Counted from the stretch's first letter, positions 16,819-25,187 are shown. The stretch is DNA of 47,862 nucleotides from an uncultured Bacteroidales bacterium (GCA_902777835.1 CACYVC010000034.1:1-47862), one strand, 5' to 3'. Numbers and translations are program-made. Notes: a model not told the origin generated them from the sequence alone.

Positions 16819-18395
16819 TCCACATGGAAACGATAGATGCCGCCATCGCGGCCGCCCACTACCAGGGTATTACCAATTACTACTGGTGAAGACTCAAAAT
16901 TGCTGGAGAGAACCTCATCAAAAAGTAAGTCGCCTGTCTTGCCGTTAAACATATAGAGATGCCCACTGGAGTTGCCAATGACCACAAATAACTCGTTCTT
17001 CTCGTTATAGAATCCCACTGGCGAGGACCATGCATAGAAGTTTAGCGGTTTGCGATAAAGCACCTTGCCAGTGTTCTTGTCGAAGGCGAGGAACTCAGAA
17101 TAGCTCTTGCCATCGAGCTGGTTGAACGAGGCGAAAATCATGTCTTTGCAGTTGCCGTCACCAAGAAGAGGAGTACAATACAGACCTCCATCAAAATGCT
17201 TGTCGCCTTGATAACTACGTTCGCTCGGGCAAGACCATTCCCACACCTTAGTTCCATTCAGACCGTTGAGTTTCACAAAGTAGGTTTTAGCATTGGCCCC
17301 TGCCTGCATATCTACTTCACATCCACAATAAAGATAAGGCACACCATTCTCAACTTCAAGTACTATACTGCCGTCGATGTCATCGTGATTGTCGTAATGC
17401 CACACAGGTTTCATGGTGTTTAGATTAATGCACAATATATCACCGTGGTTGTCGCCCACAAAGCCATAGTTCTTATAAACAGCCATACTCGACTCAATGC
17501 CTGCACCGCCATCACCCTTGACTACATAACGCAGCGCGCTGTGCATCTTGAGTTTGCCATTGCCAAGGCGCTCATATTTATAAATCGTGCCATTCTCTCC
17601 TGGCCAAAACAGGAACTGCCCTACAACGATTGGTGACGAGTCGTAAGCTCCCCAGCTGCGTTTTGCCTTAGGGTCACGCCCCCAAGTATAAGCTATCTGG
17701 TGGGTGTTAAGGTCTATTGCCACATGTCCAAACGGCTGGTTATCGGGGATACCGTGCCCAACATAGAGGCTTCCGTTCAACGCAGGGTCGAGCGATACAG
17801 AGCCTTTAATGGGGTTGCCCACGTCGAGTGGGCTACGGCTCTGCTTGCCCGTTGCATAATCAAGAAAATACACCTCACCACATAGCGAGCCAACTATAAT
17901 CTCTTCGTTGCCGAAGTTTGCAGTTATCTCAGGCGATGACTTTTTGAACTGCGCCACTTGAGCGTCGCTCCACTTGATATAGACTGGTTCACCCGTCCAT
18001 CCAGAGCCTCCACCCCAATTGCCCTTAACGGCAGTGTGGAAAACCCAGTCGCGCACTATTTTACTTGGTGTGCCTTTCACGTTGCCACTATACCGACGTG
18101 CGTCACGCTTCGGTCCTCCACGAAATGTGAGAATACCATCCACACCCTCGTATTGGTCGGCAAGGCTGTTAAGCTCTCCACTAGTGGCTGTGTCAAGCAC
18201 TTCCACGTTATATGAGAGGTCCTCGACACTCTTAAATGCAGTGTCAGGGAGCATAACATTATCAATTTCAGCTTGCTTTACGCTGTCAGAATCTTTTACC
18301 GAATTATTTGTCGAAAGGCCTTTACAGGATGGAAAAATAGCAGTCAGTAACATCAGTGCCACTACCGCCAGACTACACCAATTTTTTCTTGTCAT
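16815..18395 (-). CDS. PQQ-like beta-propeller lipoprotein
   Basis: 526 residues from the ATG at 18395; an in-frame GTG one codon earlier is possible. Lipobox IFPSC (Cys about 24) marks an exported lipoprotein. The rest is a series of PQQ/quinoprotein-type propeller blades with repeated 'GxLYxxDxxTGxxxW'-like units, for example VYFLDYATGKQSRS, VYKNYGFVGDNHGDILCIN and GRDGGIYRF at the end. No catalytic residues of a true quinoprotein dehydrogenase were seen, so it may be a binding or scaffold protein like BamB. The second half of the metallophosphoesterase at 30121 has the same fold. It diverges from the phosphodiester glycosidase gene. Confidence 0.88.
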   Translation of the reverse strand: MTRKNWCSLAVVALMLLTAIFPSCKGLSTNNSVKDSDSVKQAEIDNVMLPDTAFKSVEDLSYNVEVLDTATSGELNSLADQYEGVDGILTFRGGPKRDARRYSGNVKGTPSKIVRDWVFHTAVKGNWGGGSGWTGEPVYIKWSDAQVAQFKKSSPEITANFGNEEIIVGSLCGEVYFLDYATGKQSRSPLDVGNPIKGSVSLDPALNGSLYVGHGIPDNQPFGHVAIDLNTHQIAYTWGRDPKAKRSWGAYDSSPIVVGQFLFWPGENGTIYKYERLGNGKLKMHSALRYVVKGDGGAGIESSMAVYKNYGFVGDNHGDILCINLNTMKPVWHYDNHDDIDGSIVLEVENGVPYLYCGCEVDMQAGANAKTYFVKLNGLNGTKVWEWSCPSERSYQGDKHFDGGLYCTPLLGDGNCKDMIFASFNQLDGKSYSEFLAFDKNTGKVLYRKPLNFYAWSSPVGFYNEKNELFVVIGNSSGHLYMFNGKTGDLLFDEVLSSNFESSPVVIGNTLVVGGRDGGIYRFHVE

Positions 18396-18421
18396 CACAA
18401 CTTATTTCTTTATTTTGGGTG

Positions 18422-18429
18422 CAAAGATA
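18422..18429 (-). promoter_or_regulatory. Promoter -7 element of the PQQ lipoprotein gene
   Basis: TATCTTTG on the minus strand, 26 nt before the ATG at 18395. -33 box not clear. Confidence 0.6.
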
Positions 18430-18548
18430 GATGTAAAAAAACTAATAACGACTATTTTTGAGTAATTTCTTTAAAAATGTGGTAGCAAATTAGTTCTTAT
18501 AGCAAATTTATTACTAATTTTACCACATTAAACTAAACACACATTACA

Positions 18549-20975
18549 ATGAAAAAGATATTACTTTCACTAACATTGCTGATTTGTGGAGTATGCACAA
18601 CTACTGCCGGCATCAACATTGGTGGCACCATCTATAGCGCCGACACAATTATGCGCCGGCAAGTGGGACCGGGCATCTACAACACCATTATCCGCATCCC
18701 CGACTTCCCGCTCAACGTCTATCTGCTAGAGGCCGACATGACCAATCCTTACAACCGCGTAGAGACGACAATTGGCTACAACACACTAGGACGCACCGAG
18801 CTGCTCACCAATGCCTATAACCGCAACCGCACCGCCACACGCCGCCCCATCGCTGCTTGCAACGCCAATTTCTGGTGCGTGACGGGTAACGGTTCGCCTA
18901 CCATGGACTTCGAGCTGGGCGACCCATTTGGCGCTGTAGTCCGTAACGATAGTGTGTATCTAAATACCGAGACCAATGCCGACGCCTGGAATGGAGGTCC
19001 TTCTCGCACAGGAGCATGCGCCATCTCACAAGACAAGACTCTCTACTTCGGGCATTTCAACTGTGGGGGCAGCTTATCTTCGCAAAAACTCGCTGCCGCC
19101 GCACCATTAAACACAGTAAACCGCCGTAACCTCCCTCACACCGCAGTACTGTGGACTCCCGCTTTCAGCCGCACCCGCGAGTTTGAAACCAACTGGCTGG
19201 GTTATAACGAGACTGGTATTGCCGATGCCGACAACTTCTACCTCACCTTCAACGAAGGCAGTCGATGGCTCGTAAATCAGGATATGCAATTCACCATTGC
19301 CAAAATTGTGAGAAACGCCGACCGCCAAACATTGGGCGAATATGATGCCTGCATCACAGCAACTGGACTGATGAAGGATTATCTCGCCGCGCTAGACGAG
19401 GGAGACGTGATAACCATCAATCACGGATGGTCCTACAACGAAGAGACTCAAGTCACACCATTAATCGAGAATATGGTTGAAGGCAATGCTCCCGTGATGC
19501 ATAACGGTGAACTAACCAACCGCAACAATGACGAAAGCTACAACTCCATGGTATATAGCCGTACTGCCTACGGTTGCGACGCCACAGGAAAAAAACTCTA
19601 TATGATTGTCATTGACAAATCCACAAGCAGATATTATGGCACCAGTGCTGGATGCTCTACAACCGTGATGTGCCAAATCCTCAAAGACCTCTACCCCGAC
19701 ATCAGCGAGGTCATAAACATGGACGCTGGCGGCTCAGCTCAGATGATGGTTGACGGTCGCATAATCAACACAACTACCGAGGGCTCTCCTCGTTCGGTAG
19801 CTTGCGGATGGATGCTCGAGACTGAGGCTCCCGAGGACAATGAGATTGCATCAATACAATTCTATGATTTCCGTGCCGACCTTCCAATCTACTCGTCATA
19901 TACTCCACGCATCGTGGGATTCAACCAATATGGCGAAGTGATCAACGACAACGTCACAGGTTTCACTCTGTCATGTGATGAAATAATGGGTTCAACAGAG
20001 GGTTCAACGCTAACTCTGAGCGGGAACGTTGGCGAGGGAGTTCTTACTGCAGATCTAAATGGAATGACAGCCACAATTGCCGTGAGAACACTTGAGGCAC
20101 AACCAGCCATAGCCATGAAACCCATGATTTATGTTGACAACAGAGAATTTCCAATTGAGGTGAGCGCCACGATTTACGGTAAAAAGTTCTATTATGAAGG
20201 TGACAAACTCATATGGCAAGTTGATGACCCAAGCATTGCTACCATCATTGATGGCAATATAAAAGGCATAAGAAACGGAAAAACGGCATTTTCTTGCATA
20301 ATAGGAAACTATATAGACACAGATAGTATCACAGTCGAAATTAGCGATAAGGAGTATATCGAGCAAACTTGGGACGGATGGGCACTCAAAGGAGCTGGAG
20401 CTAAAAACCTCACACTTGACGAGAACGGAAACTTGTCTTTTACCTACAACAGCAACCGAGCCCCTTACATCCAGCTTTCAAAGGACATCACTTTCTACAG
20501 CCTTCCCGACAGCATCTCTCTGACTTTCACAAGCTCACTACCATTGCAAATGGTCCAAATCGACGTGAGAAATACGGTATTAAACAAACTCAACTACCTG
20601 GAGTTTGGAAAGAACACTGGTTTCGAAGCCAATCAAGAATACATCTTGAATTTCGACCTTAACGCCATGGGAGGACTAGACAACTTGCTCACCTATCCGC
20701 TTAGCCTGCACACTATTAAGTTCACGCCAGTGAAGAGCAACTTTGGTGAACATGTCATCCAGCTCAAGTCACTGAAGGCTCACTACCCCATCGTCACAGC
20801 CGTTCCAGGCGATGTGAACGGCGACGGCAACGTGACTGCTGCCGACGTGACAGCACTCTACGACTACCTTCTCAATGAAGTGACAACACACCTAATCAAC
20901 GGCGATCAAGACCAAAATGGCACTATCACCGCCAGCGACGTGACAGCGGTATATAACATTCTGCTTGGAGATTAG
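18549..20975 (+). CDS. Secreted phosphodiester glycosidase (NAGPA family) with dockerin-like C-terminus
   Basis: 808 residues. Signal peptide 1-20. The NAGPA/phosphodiester glycosidase domain spans about 60-425; its signature is the C-terminal stretch with INMDAGGSAQMMVDGRIIN followed by GSPRSVACGW. Family members remove N-acetylglucosamine or other sugars from phosphodiester links. Residues 430-600 hold two Ig-like or Big_2-like repeats, 610-750 a beta-sandwich, and 753-808 the dockerin-like pair (GDVNGDGNVTAADVTALY, DQDQNGTITASDVTAVYN). Likely acts on surface or host glycans. The substrate is unknown. Confidence 0.9.
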   Translation: MKKILLSLTLLICGVCTTTAGINIGGTIYSADTIMRRQVGPGIYNTIIRIPDFPLNVYLLEADMTNPYNRVETTIGYNTLGRTELLTNAYNRNRTATRRPIAACNANFWCVTGNGSPTMDFELGDPFGAVVRNDSVYLNTETNADAWNGGPSRTGACAISQDKTLYFGHFNCGGSLSSQKLAAAAPLNTVNRRNLPHTAVLWTPAFSRTREFETNWLGYNETGIADADNFYLTFNEGSRWLVNQDMQFTIAKIVRNADRQTLGEYDACITATGLMKDYLAALDEGDVITINHGWSYNEETQVTPLIENMVEGNAPVMHNGELTNRNNDESYNSMVYSRTAYGCDATGKKLYMIVIDKSTSRYYGTSAGCSTTVMCQILKDLYPDISEVINMDAGGSAQMMVDGRIINTTTEGSPRSVACGWMLETEAPEDNEIASIQFYDFRADLPIYSSYTPRIVGFNQYGEVINDNVTGFTLSCDEIMGSTEGSTLTLSGNVGEGVLTADLNGMTATIAVRTLEAQPAIAMKPMIYVDNREFPIEVSATIYGKKFYYEGDKLIWQVDDPSIATIIDGNIKGIRNGKTAFSCIIGNYIDTDSITVEISDKEYIEQTWDGWALKGAGAKNLTLDENGNLSFTYNSNRAPYIQLSKDITFYSLPDSISLTFTSSLPLQMVQIDVRNTVLNKLNYLEFGKNTGFEANQEYILNFDLNAMGGLDNLLTYPLSLHTIKFTPVKSNFGEHVIQLKSLKAHYPIVTAVPGDVNGDGNVTAADVTALYDYLLNEVTTHLINGDQDQNGTITASDVTAVYNILLGD

Positions 20976-21033
20976 ATTTTTTTAGTCAAACTAAAAAACT
21001 AACGACAAAACTAATAACTATAAATTGTAAACT

Positions 21034-21615
21034 ATGAACTACCAACTTATCAATCTGCCTTTTGGCGCTAGCGAGCTGGAACCCGTGATTAGCGCCGAGA
21101 CCATTGCTTTGCATCATGGCAAGCACTTGGCCACCTATGTCAACAACCTCAACAACTTGCTGCCAGGCAGCGAGTTTGAAGAGTTGCCATTAGAGGAGAT
21201 TGTGGAAAAAGCCTCTGGAGGCATTTTTAACAATGCAGGACAAATCCTCAACCACAATCTCTACTTCGAGCAGTTGCAAGCTCCTTGCGACGACAACTGT
21301 CCTGTGGGCAAACTTGCCACAGCAATTGACGAACAGTTTGGCTCATTTGAGGCATTCAAGGAAAAATTCAAAACTGCTGCCACTACCCTCTTTGGCTCTG
21401 GCTGGGCATGGCTCGCAAGCGACGCTGATGGCAATCTCCACATCCTGCAAATGCCAAACGCCGACAACCCAGTGACTAAAGGTTTAAAGCCATTGATGAC
21501 AATGGACGTGTGGGAGCATGCCTACTATGTCGATTACCGCAATCGCCGCCCCGACCACATCGCGGCAATGTGGAAAATCCTCAACTGGCAAGAAATAAAC
21601 CGCCGCTACGAATAA
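21034..21615 (+). CDS. sodB: Superoxide dismutase, Fe/Mn type
   Basis: 193 residues, normal for the Fe/Mn-SOD family. It converts superoxide to hydrogen peroxide and oxygen in the cytoplasm. Metal ligands by alignment are H27, H74 (in NHNLYF), D158 and H162 (in DVWEHAYYVDY). The AGQILNHNLYF segment resembles the Bacteroides/Porphyromonas enzymes, some of which use either metal, so Fe versus Mn cannot be decided here. It lies 58 nt after the phosphodiester glycosidase with no terminator between; a strong terminator follows. Confidence 0.96.
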   Translation: MNYQLINLPFGASELEPVISAETIALHHGKHLATYVNNLNNLLPGSEFEELPLEEIVEKASGGIFNNAGQILNHNLYFEQLQAPCDDNCPVGKLATAIDEQFGSFEAFKEKFKTAATTLFGSGWAWLASDADGNLHILQMPNADNPVTKGLKPLMTMDVWEHAYYVDYRNRRPDHIAAMWKILNWQEINRRYE

Positions 21616-21616
21616 C

Positions 21617-21657
21617 AAAAAATGAGGCTCAACCGTCTGTGTAGAGCCTCATTTTTT
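21617..21657. terminator. Bidirectional terminator after sodB
   Basis: AAAAAATGAGGCTC (21617-21630) pairs perfectly with GAGCCTCATTTTTT (21644-21657). It serves sodB and the convergent winged-helix gene. Confidence 0.92.
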
Positions 21658-21670
21658 AGATAAGAATTGG

Positions 21671-21958
21671 TCACTTTACTTCCAGGTAATCTCGCAACGC
21701 GTTGACATATTCCTCAAACGCCTGCTTGCCGCTTTCGGTCACACTACAGGTCGTGAGCGGTTTCTTGCCCTGGAACTTCTTCTCGACAGTAATATATCCT
21801 GCCGACACCAGTTTGTCGAGCTGCACGCTGAGGTTGCCGGCCGTGGCCTGTGTCTGCTCCTTGATATATACGAAGCTTGCTTCTTCGCAGTTCATCAAGA
21901 TAGACATGATGGCCAGTCGCAACTGGGAATGCAGCAGCGGGTTAAGTTCCTTTAGCAT
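21671..21958 (-). CDS. Winged-helix transcriptional regulator
   Basis: 95 residues, all one winged helix-turn-helix domain of the ArsR/MarR-like 'HTH_34' type: helices around LHSQLRLAIMSILM and AGNLSVQLDKLVSAGYI, then a wing (KKFQGKKPLTTCSVTESG). No sensor domain. It overlaps the 3' end of the membrane-protein gene by seven bases. Such pairs of a small regulator with a multi-TM protein are common in Bacteroidetes, where the regulator probably controls its own operon. Confidence 0.88.
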   Translation of the reverse strand: MLKELNPLLHSQLRLAIMSILMNCEEASFVYIKEQTQATAGNLSVQLDKLVSAGYITVEKKFQGKKPLTTCSVTESGKQAFEEYVNALRDYLEVK

Positions 21959-22587
21959 TGCTTCTTGGCTTTAGCGTTCAAAATATGTCCCGGAATAATC
22001 ATCGTTGCAACGAAGCACAGCACGAAGAGGGGAATTACCCATTCTACGGCAAGTGGCACCTTGGCAAATACACAGCACATTACGAAGATTCCTGCAAACA
22101 AAGAAAATACTCCGCCAATTTTCATCGACTTCTCTTGAATTATGCATCCTTGTATATTGGCACTAAAACCGGCCAGTACAAAGGCAAGAATCAACATAAC
22201 TATCCATGTGCTTTTGCCAAATAAGTTAAACCCAATTGATAATAATGTACCAAAAGCAAAAGCACATCCATTTGTAAACCACAGATTGCTCGTCAATCGG
22301 TCTACATAGGTCTTCGGCTCCTTCTCGATGCGGTCCTTGTCCTTGCGGTTGATAATCAGCATGCCGATGCCACCTACTATCCAAATCAGGAACCACAACC
22401 AGTTGCAAGCAGGATTGCCACCTGTTAACAACAATGACACACCCACAAGCAGACCTACGATAGCACTGACATAGCCCCACCACAAAAGCAAATTGCCTTG
22501 CCCAACGCGCATTTTACGCTTGGTTTTGTTAATCATGCTGGTGATCAACTCCAAGCTCTCTTGACTGTTTAATTTCTTCTCTTCCAT
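21952..22587 (-). CDS. Multi-pass membrane protein paired with the winged-helix regulator
   Basis: 211 residues from the ATG at 22587. A TTG six codons upstream is less likely because AAGGAA sits just before this ATG. After a charged N-terminus (residues 1-35), about six hydrophobic segments follow, in pairs around 36-60, 62-82, 105-125, 130-150, 160-180 and 183-203. No named family recognised. Promoter: -33 TTTG 22677-22680 and -7 TATCTTTG 22649-22656. Confidence 0.82.
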   Translation of the reverse strand: MEEKKLNSQESLELITSMINKTKRKMRVGQGNLLLWWGYVSAIVGLLVGVSLLLTGGNPACNWLWFLIWIVGGIGMLIINRKDKDRIEKEPKTYVDRLTSNLWFTNGCAFAFGTLLSIGFNLFGKSTWIVMLILAFVLAGFSANIQGCIIQEKSMKIGGVFSLFAGIFVMCCVFAKVPLAVEWVIPLFVLCFVATMIIPGHILNAKAKKQC

Positions 22588-22648
22588 AATTTCCTTACAT
22601 AACAATGAATGATTAATAAAAAGTTTGTTTAGATTTATAAATCTGTTG

Positions 22649-22680
22649 CAAAGATAAAGTAGTTTATTTTATAAACCAAA
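22649..22680 (-). promoter_or_regulatory. Promoter of the membrane protein / regulator operon
   Basis: Minus-strand TTTG (22677-22680), a 20-nt spacer and TATCTTTG (22649-22656). One of the best consensus matches in the window. Confidence 0.8.
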
Positions 22681-22758
22681 TATTTTTGCCACTTTTTTGA
22701 AAAAAACTTGAAAAACTACCAATTTTAATAGTCTATTCAGTATTTTGAAAAAGAAAAT

Positions 22759-22793
22759 CTGAAATCTGGTAGCTGAGAACTGACAACTATATA
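22759..22793. repeat. Heptad array C (CTGNNNN / reverse AGTTNNN type)
   Basis: CTGAAAT, CTGGTAG, CTGAGAA, CTGACAA, CTATATA in 7-bp register, ending right at the -7 box 22795-22802. On the minus strand it reads AGTTGTC, AGTTCTC, AGCTACC, the same family as the first part of the array at 24326. Confidence 0.6.
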
Positions 22794-22794
22794 T

Positions 22795-22802
22795 TATCTT
22801 TG
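22795..22802 (+). promoter_or_regulatory. Promoter -7 element of the small lipoprotein gene
   Basis: TATCTTTG, 39 nt before the ATG at 22842. Confidence 0.6.
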
Positions 22803-22841
22803 CACAATAATAATCATTCACACATTAATTGTTTTTTTAAT

Positions 22842-23261
22842 ATGAAACATCTATCTGCATTACTTTTCTTTTCCCTATTATGCATCCTAGGGTTCAACTC
22901 ATGCGACAGCGATCTTCTTGACACCGACAAGTATCACCGCAATCCTAAGCAGGCCATTGAGGCGCTCTTTAAAGAACTGCCTAATGGCGACATTAAATTC
23001 CTAAAAGAGGCAGTGAAATTCAAAGAAAGCGATAAATTCAGCGACTATCAGAAAAATGAGTTCTTCAAACAAGTCAAAGCTAAAGACTTCAAAGTAACTG
23101 CCAAGAAAACCAAAAAGCGTAATGACTACACTGAGGTTGTGTGCGATTTCACCTATAGCGACGGCACCACCAAAGAGAAAAAGTTCCACCTTTATAAAGA
23201 AGACGACATCTGGAAGACCGAGATTGGCTTTAAGGAAATGCAAGAAGTCATCAATAAATAG
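22842..23261 (+). CDS. Small lipoprotein, possibly DUF4878-like
   Basis: 139 residues from the ATG at 22842; upstream in-frame codons overlap the promoter and are not used. Lipobox 'GFNSC' (Cys about 21). The remaining domain (PKQAIEALFKELPNGDIKFLKEAV then a two-stranded KVTAKKTKKRNDYTEVVCDF segment) has the helix-then-strands pattern of NTF2-like DUF4878 lipoproteins, but the match is only by eye. Function unknown. Confidence 0.75.
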   Translation: MKHLSALLFFSLLCILGFNSCDSDLLDTDKYHRNPKQAIEALFKELPNGDIKFLKEAVKFKESDKFSDYQKNEFFKQVKAKDFKVTAKKTKKRNDYTEVVCDFTYSDGTTKEKKFHLYKEDDIWKTEIGFKEMQEVINK

Positions 23262-23293
23262 AAGAAAAAGAAACCAATTTATCTTTTAAAGAC

Positions 23294-23334
23294 AAAAGCG
23301 GTTACCGTACTAGTTAGATACGATAACCGCTTTT
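23294..23334. terminator. Bidirectional terminator
   Basis: AAAAGCGGTTA (23294-23304) pairs with TAACCGCTTTT (23324-23334). It lies between the convergent lipoprotein and DUF6440-like genes. Confidence 0.88.
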
Positions 23335-23379
23335 ATCCTAATGACCGATTCGGGATTATTATGGTCAAAATTAAATTAA

Positions 23380-23565
23380 TTACTCTACAATGTTCTTGGT
23401 GACGATAGGTTTCCCATTCTCATCAATCAATGGAGTTAAACCGCCAGCATATCCACTTTGCACGAGAAGATAGTTAACACCAGTTTTTGTATCAACAATA
23501 ATTGCTGTCCCTTTTAGGACACCTTCCGACTCCAACCAAACAAATCTTTTTTCTCTTTTTGCCAT
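23380..23565 (-). CDS. DUF6440-like small protein
   Basis: 61 residues from the ATG at 23565 (MAKREKRFVWLESEG). The core DTKTGVNYLLVQSGYAGGLT followed by PLIDENGKPIV is characteristic of the DUF6440 family as I remember it; those proteins are small, cytoplasmic and of unknown role, and are mostly known from Firmicutes. The gene stands alone, with a terminator at its 3' end and no promoter I can name. Confidence 0.75.
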   Translation of the reverse strand: MAKREKRFVWLESEGVLKGTAIIVDTKTGVNYLLVQSGYAGGLTPLIDENGKPIVTKNIVE

Positions 23566-23736
23566 AGTATTATATTTTAAATTATGTATTACTTTACTTA
23601 AAACAAAAACCATGCCAGATAATAAAAGCTATACACTTCTACTTATTGATTCTACAGATTATCCTCCAATTATCCTCCAAAACAAAAAACCCAGAAAAAA
23701 CTCACAACTAATCATAGGAATGTGAAAACTTTTTAC

Positions 23737-23744
23737 TACCTTTG
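23737..23744 (+). promoter_or_regulatory. Promoter -7 element of hpt
   Basis: TACCTTTG, about 30 nt before the preferred ATG at 23775. It excludes any start upstream of 23750. Confidence 0.6.
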
Positions 23745-23774
23745 CGCCAACTTTTTCAAAAAATGCTCCACCCT

Positions 23775-24317
23775 ATGAAAGAGATAACTATTCAAGGTCT
23801 CACATTTGAGCCTTATATCTCCCGCGAGGAGATTGCCAAGCAAGTTGAGCGCGTGGCTGCCGAAGTGAAGCGTGACTGCGTGACCGATTCCCCAATCTTT
23901 GTGTGCGTCTTGAAGGGCGCATTTATGTTTGCTGCCGACCTCTATCGAGTTATCGACATGCCCAAAAGCGAGATAGCGTTCATCCGTTACAAGTCCTATT
24001 CGGGTACCGAATCTACTGGCGAGATGAATAAGATCTTGGGGCTAAATGACGACGTGACTGGTCGCGAAGTGATTATAATCGAGGACATTGTTGACACCGG
24101 CCTCACCGCCCATGCCTTGCGTAGCGACATCGAGGCAATGAGTCCCATGAGCGTTAAGATGGCAACGTTGCTCTACAAGCCAGAGTCATTAAAGTACGGT
24201 AAAGCTCCAGAATATGTGGGCTTTGAAATTCCACCAAAGTTCATTATTGGCTATGGTCTTGACCTCGACGAAAAAGTGAGAGGACTAGACGAGATCTACG
24301 TCCTAAAGCAACGGTGA
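23775..24317 (+). CDS. hpt: Hypoxanthine phosphoribosyltransferase
   Basis: 180 residues from the ATG at 23775; an ATG at 23763 (MLHP) is also possible. The enzyme salvages hypoxanthine or guanine with PRPP to make IMP or GMP. The PRPP-binding motif is VIIIEDIVDTG, with the upstream YKSYSG flexible-loop segment and the FVCVLKGAFMF strand typical of the family. The next gene, adk, is separated by the large heptad array; the pairing of hpt with adk is frequent in Bacteroidetes. Confidence 0.94.
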   Translation: MKEITIQGLTFEPYISREEIAKQVERVAAEVKRDCVTDSPIFVCVLKGAFMFAADLYRVIDMPKSEIAFIRYKSYSGTESTGEMNKILGLNDDVTGREVIIIEDIVDTGLTAHALRSDIEAMSPMSVKMATLLYKPESLKYGKAPEYVGFEIPPKFIIGYGLDLDEKVRGLDEIYVLKQR

Positions 24318-24325
24318 GAGGAGAG

Positions 24326-24486
24326 AGTTATGAGTTCACAGTTCAGAGTTATGAGTTCCCGACCTCCGATCCCCGACCTCCGATCCCCGATAAACGAAAA
24401 ACGATAAACGAAAAACGATAAACGATAAACGATAAACGATAAACGAAAAACGATAAACGATAAACGAAAAACGATAAACGAAAACC
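24326..24486. repeat. Heptad array D: 23 consecutive 7-bp units
   Basis: From 24326 the DNA can be cut into 23 seven-base units without a break in register: five AGTTNNN (AGTTATG, AGTTCAC, AGTTCAG, AGTTATG, AGTTCCC), then GACCTCC, GATCCCC, GACCTCC, GATCCCC, then fourteen units of GATAAAC or GAAAAAC type, the last two bases apart from the consensus. It fills most of the 204-nt gap between hpt and adk. No promoter or ORF was found in it. Confidence 0.85.
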
Positions 24487-24521
24487 ACCTAAACGTTTAA
24501 CTTATTAAATACCATACAATT

Positions 24522-25100
24522 ATGCTGAATATAGTAATATTTGGTGCTCCTGGCTCGGGCAAGGGCACACAGAGCGAGAACCTTATTGAGCACTACAAGC
24601 TGTTTCACATCTCCACTGGCGACGTGCTGCGCGACCACATCAAACGAGGCACCGAGCTCGGCAAGACAGCCAAAGGGTTTATTGACCAGGGACAACTCAT
24701 CCCCGACGAACTCATGATTGGTATCTTGGCACAAGTGATTGATGACAACAAGAAGAAAGCAAAAAAGGGCGTAATCTTCGACGGGTTTCCACGCACCATA
24801 CCTCAGGCCGAAGCTCTTGAGACACTGCTCAACGAGCGTGGCACTAGCGTGAGCGCCGTCATTGGCCTAGAGGTTCCCGAACAGGAACTCATCGACCGTC
24901 TTGTAAAACGCGGACAGATGAGCGGACGCAGCGACGACAACGAAGAGACCATAAAGAAACGCCTCGACGTGTATCACAACCAGACCTCTCCACTGCAGGA
25001 GTTCTACAAAGAGAAAGGCCTCTACAAAGCCATCAAGGGCATTGGCACCATCGACGGCATCTTTGAAGACATCAAAGCCGCCATCGACTCGCTTTGCTAG
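24522..25100 (+). CDS. adk: Adenylate kinase
   Basis: 192 residues, the short-lid form. It interconverts AMP + ATP and 2 ADP. P-loop GAPGSGKGTQ at residues 7-16, AMP-binding segment STGDVLRDHI, the GFPRTIPQAEAL motif near residue 86, and RGQMSGRSDDNEETIKKRL in place of the zinc-binding lid. Start ATG at 24522. Confidence 0.97.
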   Translation: MLNIVIFGAPGSGKGTQSENLIEHYKLFHISTGDVLRDHIKRGTELGKTAKGFIDQGQLIPDELMIGILAQVIDDNKKKAKKGVIFDGFPRTIPQAEALETLLNERGTSVSAVIGLEVPEQELIDRLVKRGQMSGRSDDNEETIKKRLDVYHNQTSPLQEFYKEKGLYKAIKGIGTIDGIFEDIKAAIDSLC

Positions 25101-25132
25101 TTTTCAAGCTGCTCTACTGCTTTTCCGACACT

Positions 25133-25183
25133 TAACTGACGAGACAGGTCTCAATGCTATTTAACCGACGAGACAGGTCTCGT
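25133..25183. repeat. Pair of palindromic repeats between adk and hemW
   Basis: Two copies of GACGAGACAGGTCTC, about 27 nt apart. The second is a perfect palindrome with 8-bp arms, GACGAGAC AG GTCTCGTC, and on the minus strand continues the GTAGAGAC type of hairpin repeat seen in intergenic regions of many bacteria. Probably a REP-like element. Confidence 0.65.
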
Positions 25184-25187
25184 CTCT

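Noticed and set aside
7866-20975. Polysaccharide utilisation locus
   Set aside because: No SusC/SusD pair, sensor or glycoside hydrolase set; only scattered exported proteins.
24326-24486. CRISPR array
   Set aside because: Units are 7 bp without unique spacers and no cas gene is near.
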